In this document: positions 8,100 through 14,755 of the stretch, one piece after another
How positions within the stretch are numbered: position 1 is the first letter of the stretch
Layout: every line of letters begins with the position of its first letter
From: Streptomyces durocortorensis
GTDB lineage: Bacteria; Actinomycetota; Actinomycetes; Streptomycetales; Streptomycetaceae
Length of the DNA: 48,210 nt
Assembly (NCBI RefSeq): GCF_016901035.1
Contig: NZ_JAFEUF010000003.1
Span: 21,386 to 69,595, forward strand
Direction of reading: 5' to 3'
Position numbers and translations under genes: made by a program
The notes under the pieces: model-generated
The model's database searches: none
What the model saw: only the letters and a program-made list of their open reading frames with translations
Told to the model about the DNA's origin: nothing

Positions 8100-8648
8100 A
8101 TGGCCCTTACTTTTGAGCTGGATCCCTCGTTCACCCCTGCCCTCCGCGACGGCATCACCTCGCTGTGGGCCGATGTCACCAACGCGGGCGGGGCCGTCGG
8201 CTTCGTCGCGCCGGTCACCCCCGAGGAGATCCGGCCCGATCTGCTCAAGCACCTCGCCGCCATCGAGAAGGGCAAGGTCAGGCTGTTGGTCGGCCGGGAC
8301 GAGGACGGCGCCGTCGCCGCCACCGCCTTCCTCACCCTCAACGACCACCGGCTGCTCCAGCACTGGCTCATGCTCTACACCGTGATGGTCCACCCCCGCC
8401 TCCAGGGCCAGGGGTGCGGCCGCGACCTCATGGCGGCCGCCGCCGACGCCGCGCGCTCCATCGAGGGCATCGAGGCGATCCGGCTCACCTGCCGGGGCGG
8501 CACCGGCAACGACCGCTTCTACGCCGCCTGCGGCTACAAGGAGGTCGGCCGCGTGCCGGACGCCATCCGGGTCGCGCCCGGCGACGACCGCGACGACATC
8601 ATCATGCTGCTCCCGCTGGGGGGCGCCCCGGGCCCGGCAACCCCCTGA
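8100..8648 (+). CDS. GNAT family N-acetyltransferase
   Basis: A 182-residue GCN5-related acetyltransferase that would transfer acetyl from acetyl-CoA to an amine. The acetyl-CoA pyrophosphate-binding segment is VHPRLQGQGCGRDLMAAAAD (R-x-x-G-x-G/A form), and the beta-bulge before it is LMLYTVMV. The C-terminal part RLTCRGGTGNDRFYAACGYKEVGRVPDAIR is the usual GNAT motif B region. The start is ATG 8100, which has no upstream ribosome site; a promoter places the transcript start on this ATG. Substrate unknown. It follows the mqnE terminator and so is a separate unit. Confidence 0.9.
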   Translation: MALTFELDPSFTPALRDGITSLWADVTNAGGAVGFVAPVTPEEIRPDLLKHLAAIEKGKVRLLVGRDEDGAVAATAFLTLNDHRLLQHWLMLYTVMVHPRLQGQGCGRDLMAAAADAARSIEGIEAIRLTCRGGTGNDRFYAACGYKEVGRVPDAIRVAPGDDRDDIIMLLPLGGAPGPATP

Positions 8649-8662
8649 ACCGAGAGAATTCG

Positions 8663-8704
8663 GGCCATGCTTCACTGGACGGGCAGAAGCATGCCGACCG
8701 TCCA
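8663..8704 (+). other. Interleaved inverted repeats, possible pseudoknot leader
   Basis: Two inverted repeats interlock between the GNAT stop and the DUF4229 ribosome site. CATGCTTC (8666-8673) pairs with GAAGCATG (8686-8693), and TGGACGG (8676-8682) pairs with CCGTCCA (8698-8704). The order A-B-A'-B' is that of an H-type pseudoknot or of two mutually exclusive hairpins. A regulatory RNA role is inference. Confidence 0.4.
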
Positions 8705-8725
8705 TGGGAAGAGAGAGGGCCAGCC

Positions 8726-9019
8726 GTGTCCGCTGCCAAGCCGAGCGCGATGATCCGTTACACGGCGTTGCGCCTGCTGATCTTCGTCGGCTGTTTCTTC
8801 GTCGCCGGCGTCGCCGTCCACTTCGGGCTGGTCCCCTCCGGACTCGGCGGCTCGAACATGATCTGGGTGATCCTCCTCGGCCTCGTGCTCTCCGCCCCGC
8901 TCAGCTATGTGCTGCTGCGCAAGCAGCGCGACGAGATGTCCGAGCAGATCGTCGCCGGCGTCGACCGCACCAAGGCCCGCCTGGACGCCAACCGCACCCG
9001 CGAGGACGCGGTTCAGTAA
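8726..9019 (+). CDS. DUF4229 domain membrane protein
   Basis: A 97-residue protein with two membrane helices (about 11-33 and 45-64: RYTALRLLIFVGCFFVAGVA and IWVILLGLVLSAPLSYVLL), then a polar, probably cytoplasmic helix RKQRDEMSEQIVAGVDRTKA and a charged end. This is the DUF4229 pattern, common in actinomycetes and of unknown function. GTG 8726 is chosen because a GAGAGAGGG purine-rich site lies six bases before it; codons upstream in the frame are non-coding. A strong hairpin follows about 55 bases after its stop. Confidence 0.88.
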   Translation: MSAAKPSAMIRYTALRLLIFVGCFFVAGVAVHFGLVPSGLGGSNMIWVILLGLVLSAPLSYVLLRKQRDEMSEQIVAGVDRTKARLDANRTREDAVQ

Positions 9020-9073
9020 GGTTCCTCACAAAGGTTCCTCACACGCGCGCGCCGCGCGACCCCTCCTTCCGCC

Positions 9074-9112
9074 GGACCCCGTACCGGAGCCAACCGCTCC
9101 CGTACGGGGTCC
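9074..9112 (+). terminator. Hairpin terminator after DUF4229 gene
   Basis: An 11-bp stem, one C/C mismatch and a further 5-bp stem (9074-9090 with 9096-9112) close a five-base CAACC loop. It stands between the DUF4229 stop and the leader-peptide promoter. Confidence 0.85.
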
Positions 9113-9188
9113 TCGGCGTTTTCCGGACACGTGCGCGGCGGGGCGCGCCGCACCCGAGCCGGGCGCATCACCCCCGAGCCAAAGAAAG

Positions 9189-9221
9189 ACTTTGAGCTTC
9201 TCAAAGTTCAAGTGTTAACGT
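9189..9221 (+). promoter_or_regulatory. Promoter and palindromic operator of leader peptide
   Basis: The perfect palindrome ACTTTGAGCTTCTCAAAGT (8-bp arms, 9189-9207) contains a -35-like TTGAGC (9192-9197). A -10-like TAACGT (9216-9221) follows after 18 bases, which puts the transcript start at or next to the ATG at 9229. The palindrome covers the -35, so a bound protein would be expected to repress. Confidence 0.5.
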
Positions 9222-9228
9222 GTTCGAC

Positions 9229-9336
9229 ATGAAGACAGCTGTGCGCCTCCGTCATGCCGCGAGCATCCCGCTCGTGGCGCGCCTGCATGTCGATCTCTGC
9301 CGCTGTATGTCCGCGGTCTGTTGCCGCGAGGTCTGA
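9229..9336 (+). CDS. Cysteine-rich putative leader peptide (35 aa)
   Basis: A 35-codon reading frame encodes a peptide starting MKTAVRLRH and ending VARLHVDLCRCMSAVCCREV. The spaced pattern L-x-x-R-x-H-x-D-L-x-R-x-x-S-A-x-C is that of the short leader peptides I know from upstream of sulfur and transport genes in Streptomyces. Four cysteines (24, 26, 31, 32) fall within the last 12 residues, so ribosomes would slow when Cys-tRNA is scarce. There is no ribosome site; the promoter predicts a leaderless start. A hairpin begins 14 bases after its stop, and the symporter gene begins 118 bases after it. I infer translational or transcriptional attenuation by cysteine. Confidence 0.75.
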   Translation: MKTAVRLRHAASIPLVARLHVDLCRCMSAVCCREV

Positions 9337-9350
9337 TACGGCATCATGCA

Positions 9351-9378
9351 GCGGCGCCGCCCCTGACGCGGGCGCCGC
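9351..9378 (+). promoter_or_regulatory. Candidate attenuator hairpin after leader peptide
   Basis: GCGGCGCC (9351-9358) pairs perfectly with GGCGCCGC (9371-9378) across a 12-base loop. Its place just behind the cysteine-rich leader peptide and before the symporter is that of an attenuator stem. Confidence 0.5.
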
Positions 9379-9454
9379 GACCCCGTCCCCGTTCCACCGC
9401 GCGATCGTACGGATGCCTCCGTGCGTCCCGATGCGTCCTCCATGGAGTGTGTCC

Positions 9455-10843
9455 GTGTCCGCGAACTCCGCGTCCGCCACCCCCGAGGCCGAGCAGCCCA
9501 CAGGCTCCGGCTCCGGTTCCCGTCCCCGTATAGCCAGGTTCCCCTTCTGGGCCCAGATCGTCGTCGGTCTCGCCCTCGGTGTGCTGCTCGGCTGGCTGGC
9601 CCGCAGCCAGGACCTCGGCTGGCTCGTCACCACCCTCGACGAGATCGGCTCGCTCTTCGTCCAGCTGCTGAAGCTGGCCGTCGCCCCGCTGGTCTTCTTC
9701 GCGATCCTCGTGTCGATCACCAACCTGCGCCAGGTCAACAACGCCGCCCGGCTGGCGACCCGCACCCTGCTCTGGTTCATGATCACCTCGCTGATCGCGG
9801 TCGCCATCGGCCTCGCGATCGGCCTGATCACCAACCCCGGCTCCGGCACCGGCCTCACGCCGAAGGACGGCGAGCTCTCCGAGACCAAGGGCAGCTGGAT
9901 CGACTTCCTGACCGGCATCGTCCCGGACAACGTGATCACGCCGTTCACCGAGCTGAACGTGCTCCAGATCGTGTTCATGGCCGCCGTCGCCGGTATCGCC
10001 GCGCTCAAGCTCGGCGAGAAGGCGAAGCCGATCCTCACCCTCAGCCAGTCGATCCTGGAGCTGCTCCAGAAGGCTCTGTGGTGGGTCATCCGCCTCGCCC
10101 CGATCGGCACCGTCGGCCTCATCGGCTACGCCATCGCCGACTACGGCTGGGACCTCATCGGCAAGTACGCGACGTTCACCGCCGACGTCTACATCGGCTG
10201 CGCCCTGGTGATGTTCGGCGTCTACCCGCTGCTCCTGGCCACCGTCGCCAAGGTCAGCCCGCTCCAGTTCTTCAAGGGCGCCTGGCCCGCGATCCAGCTT
10301 GCCTTCGTCTCCCGCTCCTCGGTCGGCACCATGCCGGTCACCCAGCGGGTCACCGAGCGCCTCGGCGTTCCGAAGGAGTACGCCTCCTTCGCCGTCCCGT
10401 TCGGCGCGACCACCAAGATGGACGGCTGCGCCGCGATCTACCCGGCGCTGGCGGCGATCTTCATCGCGCAGATCTTCGACGTGCAGCTGGGCATCGGCGA
10501 CTACCTCCTGATCGCCTTCGTCTCGGTGATCGGCTCGGCGGCCACCGCCGGTCTCACCGGCGCGACGGTCATGCTGACCCTCACCCTGTCCACGCTGGGC
10601 CTCCCGCTGGAGGGCGTCGGCCTGCTGATGGCGATCGACCCGATCCTCGACATGATGCGCACCGCCACCAACGTGGCCGGCCAGGCGCTGGTCCCGGTGA
10701 TCGTCTCGGCCCGCGAGAAGATCCTCGACCACGACGCGTACAACTCGGCCTCGGCCTCCCCGATCGAGTCCTTCGGCGACGACGCCGACCGGGACGAGGT
10801 CCGCGACGCGGAGCCCAAGACCGCGGTACCGGTCACCGCGTAA
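9455..10843 (+). CDS. DAACS-family cation:dicarboxylate/amino-acid symporter
   Basis: A 462-residue membrane transporter of the dicarboxylate/amino acid:cation symporter (GltP/DctA/TcyP) fold, with about eight helices and two re-entrant loops. Landmarks are the serine-rich loop SRSSVGTMPVTQRV, the NMDGT-like motif KMDGCAAIYPA, and the helix-8 substrate motif AIDPILDMMRTATNVAGQ. The helix-8 Asp that binds amino-acid amino groups in glutamate carriers cannot be assigned with confidence. GTG 9455 is used because GGAG lies seven bases before it. A cysteine-rich leader peptide lies upstream; since TcyP-type members import cystine, cystine is a possible substrate besides C4-dicarboxylates or glutamate. 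A 15-bp terminator follows. Confidence 0.93.
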   Translation: MSANSASATPEAEQPTGSGSGSRPRIARFPFWAQIVVGLALGVLLGWLARSQDLGWLVTTLDEIGSLFVQLLKLAVAPLVFFAILVSITNLRQVNNAARLATRTLLWFMITSLIAVAIGLAIGLITNPGSGTGLTPKDGELSETKGSWIDFLTGIVPDNVITPFTELNVLQIVFMAAVAGIAALKLGEKAKPILTLSQSILELLQKALWWVIRLAPIGTVGLIGYAIADYGWDLIGKYATFTADVYIGCALVMFGVYPLLLATVAKVSPLQFFKGAWPAIQLAFVSRSSVGTMPVTQRVTERLGVPKEYASFAVPFGATTKMDGCAAIYPALAAIFIAQIFDVQLGIGDYLLIAFVSVIGSAATAGLTGATVMLTLTLSTLGLPLEGVGLLMAIDPILDMMRTATNVAGQALVPVIVSAREKILDHDAYNSASASPIESFGDDADRDEVRDAEPKTAVPVTA

Positions 10844-10856
10844 CGCCCGCCAGACA

Positions 10857-10913
10857 CGACAGCGCCCCCGGTCCACCACGTATCCGTACGTGGACGGCCC
10901 GGGGGCGCTGTCG
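10857..10913. terminator. Bidirectional terminator, symporter/hydrolase
   Basis: A perfect 15-bp outer stem (10857-10871 with 10899-10913) encloses an inner ACGTA/TACGT hairpin. It begins 14 bases after the symporter stop and ends ten bases before the stop of the convergent hydrolase gene, so it can serve both. Confidence 0.9.
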
Positions 10914-10922
10914 TGCTCCGCG

Positions 10923-12239
10923 TCAGGGGCGCTGGAAGAGCACCTCGGGGTGGGCGGGCGTCGGGCCCTCCAGCAGCCGGGCCGGCCGGCCGCGCAGGCT
11001 GCGGTCGAAGAACGCGGTCACATAGGCGCGAGTGATCGTCGTCGAACGGGCTGCGGAGAGCGGCGCGTCCGGGTCCACGATGCCGAGCTGCTCCCCGATC
11101 GCCGGGGTGTCGGTGAACGTGAAGTGCCCGGAATCCCGAACGGTCAGCCACCGCTTGAAGCCGTCCAGCCGGTCCCAGCCCTCGTCCCAGGACGTGTCAC
11201 CCGCACCGGGGGCGTGCCCGGGGTCGGTCCCCAGCATCAGGAACGGCCGCCGGTCCAGCCCCCGGGCGGGGACCGGGTCGAAGAACGTGCCGTCCAGGTT
11301 GACGCCCGCGTCCACCCGGCGGTCGACGGCCATCGTGGAGGCGGCCGCAGCGCCCCCGATGGAGTGCCCCGCCATGCCCACGCGGTGCGCGTCGATCGAC
11401 CCGGCGTGCCGCCACGCCGGGCGCGGCCCGGTCAGCCGGTCCAGCAGGAACGAGAAGTCGGCGGCCCGCCCGGTCGAGACGGCGGCCAGGACCTCGCGCC
11501 GCGCCGCGTCGTCGGGCTGCGCGTCCACCTCGTCGCAGGCGGCACAGGTGAGGACCCGCCCGTCGGGCAGCTCCGTACCGGTCGACTCGTACGGATGGTC
11601 CGCGGTCGCCACGACGTAACCCCGGCTCGCCAGCTCCTCCGCGAGCCCGGTCAGCGTGGCCCGGGGCGTGCCGAAGCCCGGGGAGAGCAGGACCAGCGGG
11701 AAGCGCCCCGGGGCAGGCCGGGCGTCGTTACGGGAGTGGGTCCGGGTGGCGGCGACCAGACCGGGCCACTCCGGGTCGTCGAGCCCGCGCTGCGCGAGCA
11801 TCAGCCGCGCCTCCTCCTGAGGCATGTACGGGGCCGTCGCACCGCCGCTGCCCGGCCGGGCCGGGTAGTGCAGCGACACCAGCAACTGGCGCGCCCCGGC
11901 GGCCGGCACCCAGGGGTCGGTCCGCCCGTGGTCGGTGAGGAACAGGGTGTCGCGGCCGGTGGCGTACGGGCCGGTGGGGCGGGGGAGCGCCAGCTCGGCG
12001 GAGGACGCGGACGACGCGGAGGACGCGGAGGACGCGGAGGGCGCGGCGGACGCGGAGGGCGCGGTGAGGTCGCCGGGGGCCGCGCCTAAGGCGGCGGCGG
12101 CCGGCGTCGGTGCGGGACCGGACGCGGAGGCGGGCGCGGCCGTGCCGGCCAGGGCGGCCAGTGCGGTCAGGGCGAGCGCGGCGGCGGTCGAGGCGGTCCC
12201 GGCGGCCCCGGCCGGTCGGTTGCGGGAGAAGATCGTCAT
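10923..12239 (-). CDS. Secreted alpha/beta hydrolase (PAF-acetylhydrolase/lipase-like)
   Basis: A 438-residue serine hydrolase. A signal peptide spans about 1-40 (basic start, then LALTALAALAGTAAPASAS), followed by a Ser/Ala linker of simple repeats (about 62-81), then the hydrolase domain. The nucleophile is Ser293 in GHSIGG; the oxyanion-side strand reads PLVLLSPGFG at about 181-190; the catalytic His is probably in RDSGHFTF near the C-terminus. The overall pattern resembles platelet-activating-factor acetylhydrolase, chlorophyllase and streptomycete cutinase-like esterases; the substrate is unknown. ATG 12239 starts the signal peptide; upstream frame is shadow. It is divergent from a TetR gene and 200 bases from it, so that regulator may control it. 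Confidence 0.88.
   Translation of the reverse strand: MTIFSRNRPAGAAGTASTAAALALTALAALAGTAAPASASGPAPTPAAAALGAAPGDLTAPSASAAPSASSASSASSASSAELALPRPTGPYATGRDTLFLTDHGRTDPWVPAAGARQLLVSLHYPARPGSGGATAPYMPQEEARLMLAQRGLDDPEWPGLVAATRTHSRNDARPAPGRFPLVLLSPGFGTPRATLTGLAEELASRGYVVATADHPYESTGTELPDGRVLTCAACDEVDAQPDDAARREVLAAVSTGRAADFSFLLDRLTGPRPAWRHAGSIDAHRVGMAGHSIGGAAAASTMAVDRRVDAGVNLDGTFFDPVPARGLDRRPFLMLGTDPGHAPGAGDTSWDEGWDRLDGFKRWLTVRDSGHFTFTDTPAIGEQLGIVDPDAPLSAARSTTITRAYVTAFFDRSLRGRPARLLEGPTPAHPEVLFQRP
11998..12063. repeat. 9-bp tandem repeat coding for Ser/Ala linker
   Basis: About seven imperfect copies of GCGGAGGAC lie in tandem. On the minus strand they encode the Ser-Ser-Ala-like linker of the secreted hydrolase. 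Such repeats change length by slippage, so linker length probably differs among strains. Confidence 0.75.
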
Positions 12240-12439
12240 GCCCGCAAAGCTAGGCGGGCGGCCGGGCGAGCACATCGGACGCCGGGTGGAGCCGGTGTCG
12301 GACCACGGGAGGACCCCGCCGCTGTGCCGCTCGCAACAGGCCATGCCTCCGGCCGGTGATCGCTCCCTGCGACGCCGGACCGCCCACCGCCGTACTCTGG
12401 GCGGGGAGCAGGGCAGTGGGGGCGGGGAGGAAGCCGGAC

Positions 12440-13084
12440 GTGGGTGCAGTGAAGAGCAAGCGGATGCCGCGCGCCGTGCGCGAGCAGCAGATGATGGACG
12501 CGGCGGTGCGGACGTTCGGGCAGCGCGGCTACCGGGCCGCCTCGATGGACGAGATCGCGGAGCTGGCGGGCGTCTCGAAGCCGCTGGTCTACCTGTACCT
12601 GAACTCCAAGGAAGAGCTGTTCTCCGCCTGCATCCGCCGCGAGGCGCAGGCCCTGCTGGAGGCGGTCCGGGCCGGGGCGGAGCCGGGGCTGCCCGCCGAC
12701 GGCCAACTCTGGGCGGGGCTGCGGGCGTTCTTCACCCACACCGCCGAGAACCCGGACGGCTGGTCGGTCCTGCACCGCCAGGCGCGTTCGCACGGTGAGC
12801 CGTTCGTCAGCGAGGTCGGCTCGATGCGGGACGAGATCGTCGCGTTCGTGACGGGCCTGATCGGAGCCGCCGCCCGCGAGGCCCACAGCGACCCCGCACT
12901 GGCGGACCGGGACGTGGCGGGCCTCGCGCAGGCGTTGGTGGGGGCGGCGGAGTCGCTGGCCGGCTGGGCCAACGACACCCCGGGCGTCTCGGCGAAGGAG
13001 GCCGCGGCGACCCTGATGAACTTCGCCTGGGCGGGCCTGGAGAACCTGATGCACGCCCGGCCGTGGACGCCTCCGGCGGCGTAG
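12440..13084 (+). CDS. TetR/AcrR family transcriptional regulator
   Basis: A 214-residue TetR-family repressor. The N-terminal DNA-binding domain is about 12-60 (AVREQQMMDAAVRTFGQRGY, SMDEIAELAGVSKPLVYLYL), and the ligand-binding domain follows with QARSHGEPFVSEV and a last helix MNFAWAGLENLM. GTG 12440 is chosen because GGGGAGGAA lies seven bases before it; the in-frame codons upstream are Gly/Pro-rich shadow. Divergent neighbour: the secreted hydrolase. Same-strand neighbour: the DUF2238 gene 128 bases downstream. The inducer is unknown. Confidence 0.93.
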   Translation: MGAVKSKRMPRAVREQQMMDAAVRTFGQRGYRAASMDEIAELAGVSKPLVYLYLNSKEELFSACIRREAQALLEAVRAGAEPGLPADGQLWAGLRAFFTHTAENPDGWSVLHRQARSHGEPFVSEVGSMRDEIVAFVTGLIGAAAREAHSDPALADRDVAGLAQALVGAAESLAGWANDTPGVSAKEAAATLMNFAWAGLENLMHARPWTPPAA

Positions 13085-13112
13085 AGGGCAACCCCGTCAA
13101 GGGTGGGTAGCA

Positions 13113-13152
13113 ACTCAACTTCATCAGCGGCCGGTTGAGTAGGCGTACTCAA
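13113..13152. promoter_or_regulatory. Overlapping ACTCAA inverted repeats before DUF2238 gene
   Basis: Three ACTCAA half-sites alternate in direction: ACTCAAC (13113-13119), GTTGAGT (13134-13140) and TACTCAA (13146-13152). The last two form TTGAGTA-GGCG-TACTCAA, a perfect 18-bp palindrome with a 4-base centre. This is a likely operator in the 128-base gap between the TetR gene and the DUF2238 gene. Confidence 0.5.
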
Positions 13153-13212
13153 GAAGGCGCCTGTCGGTGCGGCTGAGACTGGGGGCCCGAACCGACCTCC
13201 TAGGAGCAGGCG

Positions 13213-13890
13213 ATGGCCGCCACGACCCCGAACCCCGCCCCGTCGCTGGACATGAGGCTGTCGTCGAGCCGCCGGCTGCCGGCCGTCCTGGCCGTCGCGG
13301 TGACCGCGGCGCTCGTCGTGTCGAGGTTCGGCGCCGCCGACCCGACCACCTGGCTGCTGGAGACGGTGTGGGTGATGGCGGGCCTGCCGCTGGTGATCCT
13401 CCTCCGCAACCGCTTCCCGCTGAGCGGCCTGCTCTGCGGGCTGCTGGCGGCGCACGCCCTGGTCCTCATCGTGGGCGGTCACTACACGTACGCCGAGGTG
13501 CCCGCCGGAGACTGGGTGCGCGACTGGCTCGGCTGGGAGCGCAACCCCTACGACCGCTTCGGCCACCTCATGCAGGGCTTCGTCCCGGCGATTCTGGTAC
13601 GCGAACTGCTCGTCCGTACCTCCCCGCTGCGCGGCAGCCGCTCGCTCCCCGTCCTCACCGTCTGCGCCTGCCTGGCCTTCAGTGCCGTCTTCGAGATGCT
13701 GGAATGGCTGGCGGCCGTCACCGGCGGCGAGGCCGCGGACGCGTTCCTGGGGACGCAGGGGGACGTGTGGGACACCCAGTGGGACATGTTCTGCGCCTTG
13801 ATCGGCGCCACCTGCGCCCTGCTGCTCCTGAGCCGCGTCCACGACCGTGCCCTCGGCCGCCTCGGCCTGGAGCGGTCCGCCCGCCGCTGA
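13213..13890 (+). CDS. DUF2238 (YjdF-type) membrane protein
   Basis: A 225-residue protein with about six membrane helices. It carries the DUF2238 landmarks DRFGHLMQGFVPAILVRELL (about 116-135), FEMLEWLAAVTGG and GDVWDTQWDMFCALIGA. The conserved acidic and His residues inside the membrane suggest a transport or metal role, but none is known. ATG 13213 has AGGAG six bases upstream. It reads toward the convergent fatty-acyl gene pair and ends eight bases before the htdX-like stop, with no obvious terminator between them. Confidence 0.88.
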   Translation: MAATTPNPAPSLDMRLSSSRRLPAVLAVAVTAALVVSRFGAADPTTWLLETVWVMAGLPLVILLRNRFPLSGLLCGLLAAHALVLIVGGHYTYAEVPAGDWVRDWLGWERNPYDRFGHLMQGFVPAILVRELLVRTSPLRGSRSLPVLTVCACLAFSAVFEMLEWLAAVTGGEAADAFLGTQGDVWDTQWDMFCALIGATCALLLLSRVHDRALGRLGLERSARR

Positions 13891-13898
13891 ATCCCGGC

Positions 13899-14750
13899 CT
13901 ACCTCGTCACCGACCCCACCAGGTGAACGCGCCCCTTCGCCCCGCGGAGCGCGAAGGAGCCCCCGGTGGGGTCGGCGGCGTACGTCACGGTGGCGGGCAG
14001 CAGGACAGGTGCCTTGAACTCGGCTCGTACGGAGCAGACTTCGGCCTGGTCCGGGACCTCGGCCAGGCAGCGGGCGACCGTCCACATGCCGTGCGCGATG
14101 GCCCGGGGGAAGCCGAACAGCCGGGCGGACAGCGGGTGGAGGTGGATCGGGTTGCGGTCCCCGGAGACCGCCCCGTATCGCCGGCCCAGATCGCCGGGCA
14201 GCGTCCACTCGGCGCGTGCGGGCAGGTCCTCGGGGGTGACCGGGGCGGCGGCCGGCGCGGGAGGCGGTGAAGCCGTCTGACCGGTTGCCGTGGCTTCCTG
14301 CCGATGCCGGGACAGATAGCCGCTGCGGGACTCCCAGACCAACTCGCCGCCCACCCGCGCCTCGGTCGCCATCGTGACCTCGGCACCGCGTCGGTGCGGG
14401 GTCAATTCCTGCGCGTACACGCACAGTTCGAGGGGCTCGCCCGGGAGTGCGCTCCGGTGCGGGGTGATCTCGATCCAGGTGTGGACGAGCCCGAGCACCG
14501 GCAGCGGGAAGGCGCGCCCGGTCATCAGCCGCATGGTGAGCGGGAAGGCCAGGACGTGCGGGTACGTGAGCGGCAGCGGGCCGGACTCCGGGAACCCGCA
14601 GATCCGGGCGTACGCCGCGAGGGGCCCGGGCGCGACGGGCGAGCCCGGGCGGCTGAGGCGCTCCTGGGGCAGGGCGGCGGCCACCCGCCCGGCGCGCTTG
14701 AACGGTGAGGAGAGGGCCCCGCGCACGAGCGAGGCGCTGAGTGAGGTCAT
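13899..14750 (-). CDS. MaoC-like (HtdX-type) enoyl hydratase/dehydratase
   Basis: A 283-residue double-hotdog dehydratase. The N-terminal hotdog (about 50-145) is degenerate. The C-terminal one carries the hydratase signature GDRNPIHLHPLSARLFGFPR with Asp198 and His203, ending IAHGMW. It would interconvert 3-hydroxyacyl and enoyl thioesters. Its ATG lies five bases after the stop of the upstream reductase gene on the same strand, so the two form one operon and are translationally close. The pair reductase-dehydratase diverging from a thiolase is the order I recall for Rv0242c-Rv0241c and Rv0243 of Mycobacterium tuberculosis. Whether it serves CoA or ACP substrates is open. Confidence 0.9.
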   Translation of the reverse strand: MTSLSASLVRGALSSPFKRAGRVAAALPQERLSRPGSPVAPGPLAAYARICGFPESGPLPLTYPHVLAFPLTMRLMTGRAFPLPVLGLVHTWIEITPHRSALPGEPLELCVYAQELTPHRRGAEVTMATEARVGGELVWESRSGYLSRHRQEATATGQTASPPPAPAAAPVTPEDLPARAEWTLPGDLGRRYGAVSGDRNPIHLHPLSARLFGFPRAIAHGMWTVARCLAEVPDQAEVCSVRAEFKAPVLLPATVTYAADPTGGSFALRGAKGRVHLVGSVTR

Positions 14751-14755
14751 CGGTC

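Noticed and set aside
9344..10879. A 511-residue minus-strand open frame over the symporter gene
   Set aside because: Composition of Asp/Gly/Arg/Gln repeats, no motif, antisense to a well-defined transporter.
11998..12063. Possible CRISPR-like or regulatory repeat
   Set aside because: A 9-bp in-phase tandem repeat coding for a Ser/Ala linker; no spacers.
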